Origin: Apostichopus japonicus
Lineage: Eukaryota; Echinodermata; Holothuroidea; Aspidochirotida; Stichopodidae
Direction of reading: 5' to 3'
Assembly: GCF_037975245.1 (NCBI RefSeq)
Contig: NC_092579.1
Coordinates: 32,071,666-32,135,665, forward strand
DNA length: 64,000 nt
The notes beneath the pieces are model-generated. The model made no database searches and had not been told where the DNA came from. It saw only the letters and a list, made by a program, of their open reading frames with translations. Below, piece after piece: positions 1-11,293 of the stretch. Positions within the stretch are counted from its first letter, which is position 1. Every line of letters begins with the position of its first letter. A program made the position numbers and the translations under genes.

Positions 1-2575
1 TGTGTTACGTGGCCAATATCTCAGGACGTAACAGATACAGGGATATTGTGACGCTGGCCAGTTTCTTAGGACATAATCATCACACTTCATTAACTTTGCT
101 ATATGGTGCCATGTTTTACAGATAAAAACGTTGTAATTAAGCAATGTGTAAGTATACTCGAGTTTTCAAATTTGCTTGCAACTATATTGAATCAATAATT
201 TCCATGCATGAGATATTTTCAACATATATCACCCCAAAATGGTAATATTTGCAGTGGTTGGGATAACTTGATAACTTGTTGGTACATGACTGAAAATTAT
301 TACAGTACCAGCTATACTTGTAAGACTGTACCCATGCTATTGGTATAGATCTGCATTTATTGGTTCTTAGCAAATAACCATCCAACATATGAAAATCAAT
401 TTAATACTGTATAGCTTCTCAAATTGATTCAGTTGAAATCTGAATTTTATTGTCAGCAACAATTAACAATATGCCATCTAATTGCAATGAATGAACTCAA
501 GAAAGCATTTATTTGCAAGGAATAATTTGTCCTCTAAAATCCAAATTGCTATTCAAAATGTAAAGAGAATTTTTTTTTTTTCCAACTTGACAGTTGCTAG
601 AAGTACCACATACAGGTTTTAAACTGCTCTAACAAGTTCAAAGGAAAAGTTCAGTCATAGAGGTCATCTAATTTTCATCTTTTTTTAATTGATTCCCCTA
701 ACTAATTTTAATTAAACGTTAACTCAATTAACGATTTAATTAATTGACTGATCACTCACTCAATCAATAATTACAGTGAGACAATTCATTAAAAATGATT
801 CAATTGAAATAACTGGTTGACAACTTGTCAGAATATATCAGCTTTATCAACTATTCATACAACTCATTTTAAACCATTTGACCAATATGTACAGGGAAGT
901 TGAAAGAACAGAGAAAGTTCAGAAAACAAGTCATGACTTTGGAATGAATTTTTCCCAATTCAGCCAACTTAAAGGACATCATATTTCTTAATTTGTCCAG
1001 TTTGCAATTTTGTCTTAAAAGCATGTAGTGGTCCTTCAAATTCAAATTAAAGGTAAGTAACCTAAGACAACCCATGCAGCTTTAGAAATAATTCATTAAG
1101 GCAGGGATTGCAAGCTATGGAGGTGCAAGACTTCATGTGACTTGATCCTCCCCACCTGGAAATGTTGAAAAATGAAAGACTTTTACTGTGCCAGGACCAT
1201 ATCCTTGACAAAACCTTATGCCTGGAGAAGTAAAGGGAAAAACCCAACCTATATCAGCACAATTGCAAGGAGCATTTTGTGATGTTCCAACCCCATCCCA
1301 AGGATTGGCACTTATTGCAGAATATCATAATTTTCACTTCAACAATGAAGGGTTTTAAGTTTTATTATCCCCCAAATATACTAGATTTTCCAACATGGGC
1401 ACTCTTCTTTGTCAAGTTCATGATACCTCTACTCCTTTCTCCCAGTAGCATATTCCAACAAATGGTTATTAAGATATGATGTGTTTATCATTTTACTTGA
1501 TGAGAGTAACTTTTCAGCTACAGAAGCTAGTGACAGACTTCCAAGAAAGTGCTTTGAAACATCAAGCAATCATTAACAAAAAATAGATAAAAATGAAGGT
1601 TGCAACCCAAATCTTTTCCACTTATATTGATGAGCCACCCATGTCAGATGTAGATTTCCTACAAATCTAAATTTTCCTTCTTTTTTTTTAGCTTCTTTGC
1701 AGCATCATTCGACACTATAATGGACATAGCTCTGAATTAATGGAAGTAATCAAAGCTCTCTTCCGCGCAATTTCAACCTGAACTTCATGGGCCTCCTGTC
1801 TCGCAAGGTTGAAACAGATTCTTCCAGAGTTTGATTCAACTGCACAGGAGGATGCATTAGAATTTCTTGGTGCAGTTTACACATCATCATGCACTTCCTG
1901 TAACCAAAGCCAGTGCAAACTTTTAGATGAGTAAGAGATATAGATCGTTCTGTGAAAAGCATCAAAGCAACACAAACAAAAATAAGTGAACTTTTCAATA
2001 TATTATTTAAAATTATGCCATGTTGGCCCAAAATATGCAAATATTCAAATATGGTCACCTTTGGTCAAAATTCTATAAACTGTTTTTATTACCACTTTTG
2101 ATGAAATTTACCTCACGGGGACATTCAGTCATCTTGTGTGTTCATTAAGAATGTCTGAGAACAATTTGGACTAAGGGCCTCCATGAAAGTAACTTGTTGA
2201 AAACTTCTAGCAATTATAGCATCCTATAATTTGGGGCATATACAGACTACCTTTAACATTGAAACTGATTGGGAATTTGCTTAGGTTTGCAGGGAATTAG
2301 TCATTTTTGAAAGAGGTATTATGGCACCAGTTAGATCTGACTGATAAACTTGCATCAATACAATGAGGATGCACATTTTGTAAGGCTGGGTTTAGATGAT
2401 AGTCTGTATCTGATTGATAAGTTTGTTGCTCTTAATAATAATTCTGATAATTTTAAGTAAAAGCTGAATGAAAGTTTTCATTTATACCTGATAATCCAGA
2501 GGGTAAAGGAACAAATGGGAATTGCAATAGAAATGCAACATTGTTGTAATGAGTAACTTATTTTTTCCTTTCCAG
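1..2575. other. AT-rich stretch, no gene seen
   Basis: All reading frames are short and look random. There are no recognisable protein motifs and no transposon ends that I can pair. Poly-T runs occur near 570 and 1680. It may be intron or intergenic sequence upstream of the candidate exon at 2576. Confidence 0.5.
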
Positions 2576-2764
2576 GTACTTCTTACATACAACAAATGAG
2601 ATGAAGTGGACTTCCTGCAATGAGACTTGGCACTGTCGGGCAAACTCCTATCCAGTAATTCCGATATATCCTAGTAACAAGGGCTATATGTCATGCTTGA
2701 GTATGCAGGGGCACCTTGAGGTGTGTCTAGATTGCAAAGATCTTGAAGGCTTTTGTGAGTCCTG
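2576..2764 (+). CDS. candidate internal exon, Cys-rich, unrecognised
   Basis: A 189-bp open stretch sits between a pyrimidine-rich acceptor (tttccttTCCAG) and a perfect donor (TG|GTGAGT). It enters and leaves in phase 2 and encodes about 63 residues. The peptide is rich in Cys (SCNETWHC, SCLSM, VCLDCKD, GFCES) and has an N-glycosylation sequon (NET), which would suit a secreted or extracellular domain. The reading frame hits a stop immediately after the donor, as expected for a spliced exon. I do not recognise the family. A chance open frame of this length has a probability of roughly 5 percent, so the splice sites carry much of the weight. Confidence 0.4.
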
Positions 2765-3134
2765 GTGAGTTCCTGCAAACTCCCTGTTTTTGTCATATTG
2801 TTTTCATTCCATGCTGTTTTGTGTTATGTAAAATTGTTTCAATATGTAACACAATGCATTTTTGTGAAGTAGCAGTATGTGTGTTTATGAGTGTAATGCT
2901 AACAGCCTGTCATTACAATAACTCAATAAACTGACAAATGAACAGGAGTCAAATTCTGAAACTATTAGTGATGTAAGTTAATGGCCAGAATTCATACGTT
3001 GAAAATTTTCAGGTTTAGAGTCCAGCTTGAGTTGTAATGATCCCATTGAGCAGTTCTAAATACTGTATACAGGCATCTTTTCATATTGACTGTAGATCTC
3101 TGGTGTTATGTCTTTCTCAATTTATTTATTTAAA

Positions 3135-3470
3135 GTGTTGTGGAAAGAGTTAATTTCACATAGGGTGACATGTATATGTGAAATTAATTAACTAGTTAAT
3201 TGTATTCTTTGCTATATGTACTTTGCAAAGGGATTATTATAAATAGTGCACATACTGGAGAACAATGGTCCAGTGTGACGAAATTACACTAAATCACCAT
3301 CGTCGCCCTAAGTGGTGAGTTTATGCTATGTCGTCCTAAGTGTTGTGAAAAGAGATGAATTCGCCTAGGGCGACAAAGGTGTCGCCTTAGGTGCTTTATG
3401 TGCAATTCACTATTTTTTAATTAAATACCTTGGTATTTGTATTAGGCAGAGGGATTATTATAAATAGCAC
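3135..3470 (+). repeat. tandem duplication carrying two TATAAATAG boxes
   Basis: Two related units of about 210 bp, starting near 3135 and 3337, each begin with gtgttgtgRaaagag and end with GGGATTATTATAAATAG. The TATAAATAG boxes are at 3238-3246 and 3459-3467. Between them are repeats of GTCGCCCTAAGTG in both orientations. The arrangement resembles a duplicated promoter or terminal region of a mobile element placed just 5' of the LINE-like fragment that follows. The promoter role is inference. Confidence 0.45.
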
Positions 3471-3559
3471 ACCATCCGTCCGGTTCTCCTTCAATACTTC
3501 TCTCCAGAAAGGACACAATTTTGGGTCAATGGTTCAAGAACGGGATTGATAAAGTATAC

Positions 3560-4170
3560 CGTTTGTATTAGAAACCATTACTTCATCTAGCTAAGGATGT
3601 GAAGAATTATTAGTCTCCAGTAGTTCTTGATTCAGTGGTCCATATTCAATTCATGTGGAGTTTTCAGGAACTATTACCAGTTATGCAACGAGTCAGGGCT
3701 AGAGTCACTAAATTTCAGAGTAATAAAGTAACTCAAACACAAGTTCATGGACAGTCTTCCCATAGATCTAGATTATGCAGTCCAAGATTCAACTCAAACG
3801 TAGGTTTCATAAAAGTGATATCTTGATTAAGTATCTTGATAGTCACTGACTTTTCCATGTTTGCTAATAGTGGTTGTACCAGATGTCATTGTCTTAAACC
3901 CCACAAGTCACAAAGTAGTATTAATATTCGGCATACCTTTTTTTCTAATAGGGTTGTGAATGAGTGGAATGGCTCGCCTGAGAAAGTTGTACTTGCAAGT
4001 ACTGTAGTGTGAATGGGTTTAAGAATGCTTTGGACAAGCACTTTAAGCATTGTAATCGGGTCTGATCGTTTGTGTCATCAGTTTTCTTCCCTCTCCTATA
4101 GGGTCTTTGATGGGGACTTGAGTGTCCCTCCTGATCCTTTTTCTTTACTAAACTAATCTAAACTAATAAG
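3560..4170 (+). mobile_element. LINE 3' fragment (end of ORF2 and tail)
   Basis: A frame-broken stretch reads as the end of a non-LTR retrotransposon ORF2. It includes RVVNEWNGSPEKVV near 3953-3995, a form of the RVV-W-N-LP-VV signature common at the C-terminus of CR1-group LINE proteins, followed by an FK-LD-type segment. It closes with a CTAAACTAAT repeat near 4149-4168 that would serve as the 3' tail. Stops and frameshifts show it is dead. The 5' limit is approximate. Confidence 0.55.
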
Positions 4171-4798
4171 GTCAAGCATAAAGTATGTGTGCTTAGGCCT
4201 ACGCAATTGCAGAAGCCAATCTCCTTAACCTTTTTGAACTAGCACTTTTAAGGTTAACTTAACCTTTTAGAAGGTAAGCTTAACTTTTTCTTTGCAAATG
4301 TAACACGAACACTGTTGAGCAAGAGTCGTGCCAGCAATGCCACTGCATGAGGGAAATTCACAGTGACAGAGTAAATAATTGCTTTCGCACCCACGGATGA
4401 ACACATGTTAGGTATATTACTATCACTAATCTGGGGAAATTGCATTTAAGAATATAAATATGTTTATCAGCTAGTCAACAGTTATTTAAGGTATCATTTA
4501 ATTCTTTTCATTTACTCCATTAGTGATCTTCCCTTTTCCAACAGCTTTACTGGAAAGACTCTTGCTCAGCCGCATTACACAAACACCTTACGAACAGAAT
4601 ACTGCAGATAGCTGATCGTTAACTATGTTAGGAATCCACATGCAGTTCTGGTTATGAAAATAGTAAGAGACAAGATCTGTTTTTCAATCTATGTTTATGG
4701 TGAACTACGATTAAGAATAATGAGTTGTAATTTTAATAAATGAGCCCTTCAGTACTGATAACCAGGATTTTAGTTATCTATTTTTTCTTTCTTTACAG

Positions 4799-4975
4799 TA
4801 CAGAAATGCAGGGTTGCACTACACCATTTCCAACAGAGGAAGTATGGCAGAAAACAGGTGGAATTTTACATATAAATGCCGAAAATGTGCTGGACAGAGA
4901 GGTTCAATAAACTTTTGGAACATTGACACCTCATTCACTTACATGAGGAAACCTTTTCTCATAGATGTTGAATAA
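4799..4975 (+). CDS. candidate terminal exon, unrecognised
   Basis: After a strong acceptor (tttcttTCTTTACAG) a frame stays open for 58 codons to TAA at 4973-4975. It contains NRWNFTYKCRKCAGQ and ends FLIDVE. AATAAA hexamers overlap the exon at 4906 and 4971, as in a last exon with poly(A) signals. A second frame from the same acceptor is also open for about 38 codons. That second frame is the one the phase-2 exon at 2576-2764 would require if the two were joined directly, so the true frame is unresolved. No family recognised. Confidence 0.3.
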   Translation, partial: YRNAGLHYTISNRGSMAENRWNFTYKCRKCAGQRGSINFWNIDTSFTYMRKPFLIDVE

Positions 4976-5888
4976 ACAGTTGTAAGAAGATTAACATGTA
5001 GAATTGGTTCTGAAACTAAATCAGTATTTATGAACTCCTCACATCTATGATCTCACCATAAAAGATCAGAAACAAGTTTTTGAGTTTGAAGAGTTAGCAA
5101 CTTAAAATTAGGAAAAAGTTTCATATTCAAGAAGAAATCAAATTTCAACTTTATGATAAAGAATGGGATGATTGCATGGGTAGGTGTGAAAAACCTCTCA
5201 GCTACCTCAAAGGGGAAAAGTGAAAGTAATACCCATCACCTCAGAGCTTATACCATCACAGACTTACACTCACTAAGTAGTACATGTAGCTTATTTGATA
5301 GTGAAGTTGTTCATCTGGTGAGTAGCCTTCTCTGTGCAGTGTACCTAGTAGAGCAAAAGTGACAGTCAGAAGTTTAAAAGCATATATTACTACTCAATGT
5401 GGTGTAAGAATCAGCTGAACTGAGCCCCAAGCTGCATTCAGAATAAGCTTAGGCCTATATACATTTAGAAATATGTAACTGGAAAGCTCACACCTTTGCA
5501 ATTTCAGATTGGATGGCATGGGCTGATGACATAAATGAAAAGTTGGCAAAACATACGTTAGCCCCAGCAAGTTACACAAAGGGATGCAGAATGTGGACGG
5601 TGCCTACACCATCAGTAAGCCAGGGGCACCAGCATATGGCATTATTTTCACAATGCTAACAGCAGAGTCCACATTCTGACATATATGCTCTTCAAAGTAT
5701 TGTGCAAAGTAAAGAAATCTTAAGGACCAAACCATTTGACATCTCCTACATATGCCACAACAGCCTACATGTGGAGAGAGATGTCACATCTCTCAACAGT
5801 ATCTTGCAGTGCAACACAGCAGAAAGCCTTGAAAGTTTGATGGCACTTGCCAAGTTTATGGTCATCAGCTTGATTGCCTACTTCCCTG
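4976..5888. other. no gene seen
   Basis: Only short chance frames are present. The stretch lies between the candidate terminal exon and the LINE insertion and carries no motif I can support. Confidence 0.45.
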
Positions 5889-5889
5889 A

Positions 5890-8250
5890 ATGAGTGATAC
5901 TGTTTTAACTTTTTTACCATTGATTACAAAACCCACTCGCATTACTGAAAATTCTGCAACTTTGCTGGATAATATTTTTTGCAATAATTTAATCGGTTCA
6001 TTTACTTCGGGTATTTTACTTTCTGACATAAGTGATCATTTACCAGTCTATTACATTCAAAGTTTAAATCAACCTACTAACTCTGGCAATAACCATTCTG
6101 TATTTTACAAAAGGAAAATTACACCTACAAGTTTGTTTAACCTAGTTGCAGAACTTGATTGTCTAGATTGGGAATGGCTATATTCAACAAACGATGTTGA
6201 CATATCTTATGATGGTTTTATCAACACATTCTTACTTATTTATAATAAGCACTGCCCTTTACAAAAAGTTACTTCTAAGAATAGACGACTTTCATCACCG
6301 TGGCTAACAAGAGGTGTTTTGAAATCTATTCGACATAAGAATAATTTATTTAAGAATTATATAAAAAATCCTACTCCTGAAAATAAAGCCAAATATTCAG
6401 TCTACAGAAATCAAACAACCAGTGTTACCAGGAAGGCTAAAGAATTATATTACCTTAATTTGTTTGAGAATAATAAAAACAATTTGAATAAAACATGGAA
6501 AATAATTAATAAACTAATTACAGACAATTCTAAGTTACACAAAATTTCAAAGATTAATCACAATGGAAGCGTTTTGACTAATGAGAATGATATTGCAAAC
6601 GCATTTAACGATTTCTTCACACTAATTGGTCCTTCCCTGGCTGAGAAAATTCCTACTTGTAATGCGGTGTTTAATGATTTCCTAAGAGGCTCTTGTACAA
6701 ATTCTTTATTTTTGTCTCCTAGTAATCCTTCAGAAATTATCAATATTATCAGTAAACTTAAGAGGAATTCTGCATCTGGGTTTGACGGTATATCAGTACG
6801 CATTCTACAATCTATTTCACATGTTATTGCCCGGCCATTATCTCATATTTTTAATATTTCACTATCAACTGGTATATTCCCAAATTCTGCCAAACTTGCT
6901 AGAGTAACACCTATATTTAAGACAGGTAAAACTGATGAATTGTCAAATTATAGACCAATTTCAGTACTCACTTCTCTATCTAAAATAATTGAGAAAATTA
7001 TCTACTCCAGAACTATAACTTTTCTAAATAGCAACAACATAATTTCCGATAATCAGTATGGTTTTCGTCAAAATCGTTCAACTAGTATGGCTGGCCTTGA
7101 CGTCATTGATTTTATTACTACTGGTTTTAATAATAAGCAGTCTACCCTTGGAATATTTATAGACCTATCAAAAGCTTTTGATACGGTCAATCATGATATA
7201 TTATTAAACAAACTAAGTCATTATGGGATTAGGGGACTTGCGTTACAGTTGTTTCGAAATTACCTATCAGATCGTAAACAGAGTGTTATTATTGGTGAAC
7301 ACGTTTCAGCTTATTGTAATATAACTTGTGGTGTTCCTCAGGGATCTATTCTAGGACCGCTCCTTTTTCTCATTTATATCAATGATCTCCCTAATTGTTC
7401 AAGTATTCTTAAATTTTGTCTTTTTGCTGATGACACTAGCATACTATTTAAGAATAATGATTTGAATGCATATAATCGTATTTTAAATAATGAACTTTCT
7501 GCTATTGCAGATTGGTTTTGTGCTAATAAGTTGTCTCTTAATGTCAATAAAACTAACTTCATAGTTTTTCACACTTACCATTCCACCAAACCCAAACTAA
7601 AACTTATCTTGAACAATACAATTATACATGAAACAGAAAACGTTAAGTTCCTTGGAGTTCAACTTGACCCACTCTTAAGCTGGAAAACTCACATTGATTA
7701 TATTTGTACTAAAGTGTCTAAGACGATTGGCATTCTTTATAAAATTAGGTTTCAGGTTCCTCATCAGGTATTGTTATCCCTTTATTATACATTGGTTTAT
7801 CCTCATCTTTCGTACTGTAATATTCTCTGGGGCAATGCGCATACTGTTCATCTGAATAGATTATTTGTGCTCCAAAAGAAGTTGATACGACTGATTAGCA
7901 AATCAGATTATCTTAGTCATACTACTCCTATTTTTAAGAATTTAAGTATCTTAACAGTTTTTGACATATATCAACTCCAACTTGGAAGCTTTGTTTTCAA
8001 ATATCTTCATGATTTACTTCCACCTCCGTTTAAGTCTTTTTTTAATTTAAATAATCAACTCCATAGTTATAACACTAGACACTCAACTGCCATTCATTTG
8101 GATTACCCACGATTAGTTTTAAATACTAAGTCTGTAAGATTTACTGGTGCCACATTTTGGAATACTCTCGAACCCAAACTTAAAAAATCACCAACCTTAT
8201 CAATATTCATAAAGCAACTGAAGCTATATTTGTTAAACAATGATTTGTAA
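5890..8250 (+). CDS. LINE ORF2: partial endonuclease + reverse transcriptase
   Basis: This frame encodes 786 residues without a stop. Residues 1-60 are the end of an apurinic-type endonuclease (ITKPTRI, then SDISDHLPVYY, which holds the conserved SDH). The reverse transcriptase follows at about 290-590, with YRPIS, QYGFRQNRST, FIDLSKAFDTVNHD, CGVPQGSILGPLLF and the catalytic FADDTS (DNA near 7422-7439). The C-terminal region has WKTHID, an FVFKYLHDLLP segment, HSYNTRHS and FWNTLEP, the tail usual in CR1/L2/Crack/Daphne-like LINEs. The enzyme would nick target DNA and copy the element RNA. This copy lacks the endonuclease N-terminus, so it cannot act alone. The listed start is only where the open frame begins. 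Confidence 0.93.
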   Translation: MSDTVLTFLPLITKPTRITENSATLLDNIFCNNLIGSFTSGILLSDISDHLPVYYIQSLNQPTNSGNNHSVFYKRKITPTSLFNLVAELDCLDWEWLYSTNDVDISYDGFINTFLLIYNKHCPLQKVTSKNRRLSSPWLTRGVLKSIRHKNNLFKNYIKNPTPENKAKYSVYRNQTTSVTRKAKELYYLNLFENNKNNLNKTWKIINKLITDNSKLHKISKINHNGSVLTNENDIANAFNDFFTLIGPSLAEKIPTCNAVFNDFLRGSCTNSLFLSPSNPSEIINIISKLKRNSASGFDGISVRILQSISHVIARPLSHIFNISLSTGIFPNSAKLARVTPIFKTGKTDELSNYRPISVLTSLSKIIEKIIYSRTITFLNSNNIISDNQYGFRQNRSTSMAGLDVIDFITTGFNNKQSTLGIFIDLSKAFDTVNHDILLNKLSHYGIRGLALQLFRNYLSDRKQSVIIGEHVSAYCNITCGVPQGSILGPLLFLIYINDLPNCSSILKFCLFADDTSILFKNNDLNAYNRILNNELSAIADWFCANKLSLNVNKTNFIVFHTYHSTKPKLKLILNNTIIHETENVKFLGVQLDPLLSWKTHIDYICTKVSKTIGILYKIRFQVPHQVLLSLYYTLVYPHLSYCNILWGNAHTVHLNRLFVLQKKLIRLISKSDYLSHTTPIFKNLSILTVFDIYQLQLGSFVFKYLHDLLPPPFKSFFNLNNQLHSYNTRHSTAIHLDYPRLVLNTKSVRFTGATFWNTLEPKLKKSPTLSIFIKQLKLYLLNNDL

Positions 8251-8499
8251 TATATGCGTTAAAGTTATCACATTTAATAATGCTACTTGTGCTTCCCGTT
8301 CGGGAAGTGGGGGGGGGGGGGGGTAGTTAGCGTATTGTATTTAATTTGTTCATGGTGAATCTGCACTTTATGAGTGTACAAGCGTAGCTTTTTCAGATTT
8401 TCCATGCTTTTTTTCTTTCTTTGACATTGGTATTATACATTATTGTGAATGTAATTGTAAAAAAGAAAAAAAGTGAAATAAACGAAACGAAACGAAAAC
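5890..8499 (+). mobile_element. 5'-truncated non-LTR retrotransposon (CR1/Jockey group)
   Basis: The element starts inside the endonuclease domain of ORF2 and runs through reverse transcriptase to a 3' tail of AACGA pentamers (about 8480-8499). Truncation at the 5' end and a short tandem-repeat tail are typical of target-primed insertion. The ORF is unbroken, so the copy is young relative to the other LINEs here. A 14-base G run lies in its 3' UTR near 8310. The exact 5' junction and target duplication were not resolved. Confidence 0.9.
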
Positions 8500-9205
8500 T
8501 CATAACAGTGAGTGTGGATAGACTCAGTTTACAAATTACTGGCATCACTGATAAATATTGTCATCTTTATCATCAGTGTAGTTTTTCATCCTAGAGTAAC
8601 TGGTCATGAATCAGTTGATCTTTCTTATAGATACTGGACTGGTTTATGTTTATAGTTCTACCATGTAGCTTGTACTTTCTCTCTCTGAGTTGTGCTCTCC
8701 TCCTTCTGTATATTCTAGCTGCCTCTCTTACGTAATTCATCACATTGCTGTTTTCTTTGCATCTATTTCAGAGTCTGGATACATGGACTATTTGACCTCA
8801 CCTTTAATACTGCACCTTCCATCTTCCTGGCTATGGACTCTCCAGGCACATTATATGTTATGTGTATGGAACTGTAGTCCCTGTACTGACCATTGCATGA
8901 AAATGTGGTACTATGTTTTGGATTGGTCACAGTGAAAGCCTAATTGACGGTATCTACATTTGAGTGGAATTAAGTCTCAAAACGAGTGGACCATAATGTT
9001 TGCTGCAGGTGGGTGTCTCAGATATTTTGTTTAGCTTCCTGCTGTCAGTGTGCGATATTAGCAGAGAACCCTTTGTAGCATTTGGCATACATGGAAATGT
9101 GTACTTCCTGGCCTCTTGCATACAAATGAATGCTTTGGGCAATGTGAATGATTTCCACTGTAGTACTTTGCAAGGCAGTCTAAACATGTTGATAAAGTGC
9201 TTTTG
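8500..9205. other. no gene seen
   Basis: Several frames of 60-80 codons exist, but none has family motifs or convincing splice signals. It appears to be unique intronic or intergenic sequence between LINE insertions. Confidence 0.45.
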
Positions 9206-9206
9206 A

Positions 9207-9830
9207 TATTTAAGATATAAGGATCTTTATTGACCATAAAAATTGACATTCATAAATACATCGAAACACATAAAAATCTGATTCTTAAAACGAAAAATTA
9301 AGACTACTAAGTCCATGTTCTGACACATATATTTGGCCTATTTCCTACATAATTCATTGGCAAGATTGAGAATAGCCCTTTGCAAGAAAGAACGCCTGTA
9401 TCTCTCGGTTCAGCATCTCATGACAATTAGTCTGCCCGTTTGATTGCTGTAATCTACCCGATGCCCCAGAGGATGTTGGGATGACATGATTGACTTCATA
9501 TTACTCTGTGATACTCTGACAAGCAATTCATCTACTGAACTGAGGTAATGTGACCGACAAACTTTCCTTGCTTTAGAAACTAGTCTATTTAACTTGGTCA
9601 TGTCTCTAGCAGTAGTATTTTCACCCCACGCTGCTAAACAGAATGTAATGGTGGTCTTGATTGCCGATTTTAATATAGAATAGAGAAATGAGAGTTGGTC
9701 TAGTCTGAATAAATTAAGCTTCTGTAATAGGAACATACGCTGATTAGTTTTTGCTAGAGTACGTTTTACATGTTCATCCCACTCCAATTTATCAGTGATG
9801 GTTTCTCCCAGGTATTTATAAGATTGTCAA
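9207..9830 (-). mobile_element. LINE 3' fragment (Rex1/CR1-like ORF2 end)
   Basis: Read on the minus strand, 9787-9410 encodes 125 residues with WDEHVKRTLAKTNQRMFLL, FLYSILKSAI, AAWGENTTARDMTKLNRLV and a C-terminal HPLGHRVDYSNQTGR segment. This is the usual order at the end of LINE ORF2 proteins. The 3' end near 9240-9207 includes GTCAATAAAGATCC, a common LINE terminus. The rest of the element is missing. It directly abuts an unrelated ORF at 9838. Confidence 0.75.
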
Positions 9831-9837
9831 GTGCTTC

Positions 9838-10356
9838 TTAGTCACAGTTTTTGCAGGAACATAGAGGAGAATACTGCTTTAATATAGTCAGTGCTCTGCG
9901 GAGTGACTTGAGTAGGTGAACTTGATCTAACAGGTTAAGTTCACTTTCAGAATGAGTAGTTACAGCCATTGTACTACTGAACCCTTTACATGCCTTGCCA
10001 TCAGCATCAGTTGTGAGACACTTGACCATTAGTGGATTCTTAGCTGTAAGTAATTTGGATTCACAAATCTTTCCACCATTTTGTTCATGATCTCCGAAAT
10101 AGGGCATCTTTGCTGAACAGCTCTCATTGCCTGGACATTGTACCTTGTGATCCCTTCTTCTTTTCATTTCACCCATTAAGCACAACTTGTTACTGTGATG
10201 GTAATCAATAACAAATGTATCCATGGTGACATTCGCAACTATTACATCTCTGCATTGGCTTGTTGGAGCAAATGGAGTCTTACTTCTTGCATTATACTCA
10301 TAGGGTTGTGATATGATCATATTCTGCCTGAATTGGAAAGTCTTTGGAGAGGCCAC
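9838..10356 (-). pseudogene. transposase-like ORF fragment, family unassigned
   Basis: A 172-codon minus-strand frame contains CRDVIVANVTMDTFVIDYHH, QCPGNESCSAKMPYFGDHEQ, CLTTDADGKACKGF and NLLDQVHLLKSLRRAL. A TTDADG-type acidic motif followed by a D-HL-R-RR segment, with scattered Cys, looks like a domain of a eukaryotic DNA-transposon protein (Mutator-like order). I cannot fix the family by eye. Its 3' part is cut off by the minus-strand LINE fragment at 9207-9830, so it is at least truncated. It could also be an exon of a host gene derived from such a transposon. Confidence 0.45.
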
Positions 10357-10433
10357 GCAGTTGCAGTGTCTTCTTAATTATACCCCTCTTTTGTGCCATA
10401 TTATTTTTCATTAATTTCTTTCATTACCTGTAG

Positions 10434-10585
10434 GTACAAACTGGTTGTAGTGCACTGACAGCAGGACTGGGAAGGGACATGCTGTTGAGCAATCTACGAG
10501 CTGCACTTAAACTGCCCACTACTCAGAGGCAGCGGGGGTACCCATTCCTGGGAAAGGCAGCCATATACCTGGAGCTCATCCTGTA
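10434..10585 (+). CDS. candidate internal exon, unrecognised
   Basis: A 152-bp open stretch lies between acceptor TACCTGTAG and donor CTGTA|GTAAGT, entering in phase 0 and leaving in phase 2. The peptide of about 50 residues includes LGRDMLLSNLRAALKLP and GKAAIYLELIL, which look helical and could belong to a helical-repeat protein. The upstream sequence is pyrimidine-rich as expected. I cannot name the gene. It may belong with the 81-bp exon at 16226, although the phases require at least one exon between them. Confidence 0.4.
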
Positions 10586-10589
10586 GTAA

Positions 10590-11135
10590 GTAATGTTGAT
10601 ATGCACATGCTATTGTGTCTGGGCTGGGTAAAATATAATTCCTTATGCTAGGTTGCCAAGGTCAGCTCTGTGCATCGTTGTCTTTGTAGAGAATTTCAGA
10701 GTGTTTGGTAGACCAAACCAACTGTGAATAGGAAATAACGGCTTTCAAACAGCATGTGCTTGTATTTGATTAGATGTGCGTGTGCTTGAAGCTATGGGGT
10801 TGGAATGGGATTTATTGTGATTGGTGATTACCTAGTATGTGAACATACAGCATTCGATATTATTTATAATTCCTTTTGAAACAGGAGTACTGGAGCATGA
10901 AGTTGATGGACAAATTAAGGAATGAGAGGAACACATGCAAGCAGAAAAGAGGAGAAGAAACATTGGGGGCACCTGTTCCACTGAAATTAACCAAGTAGAT
11001 GACCCAGCTAGCAAACATAGGCATAAAATGTAAGTTCAGGTATAACTTTTGAGAATGAAGCTCATCTTGAGGAGAATAGACATTAAATAATTAACATACT
11101 AGGCTAAAATTGCATTATGCAGTCCTTTTCACAAA
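10590..11135. other. no gene seen
   Basis: Intron-like sequence between a candidate exon and the 3' tail of the minus-strand LINE. No supportable motif. Confidence 0.4.
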
Positions 11136-11293
11136 TTTGATTTGATTTGATTTATTTGTTTTATCACGTGAATATATACAATGTGATAGGAAGTCCTCTA
11201 AAAAATCTTCAGATCGCTTAACAAAGTAGAGGACTCCCTGTTAAGAAAAGGAAAAAGTGAACTAAATATATAAGAAAAAATGAACATGTTCAA

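Noticed and set aside
8690-8935. 81-codon frame with Cys and Trp
   Set aside because: No acceptor or donor agrees with the frame and no family pattern is visible.
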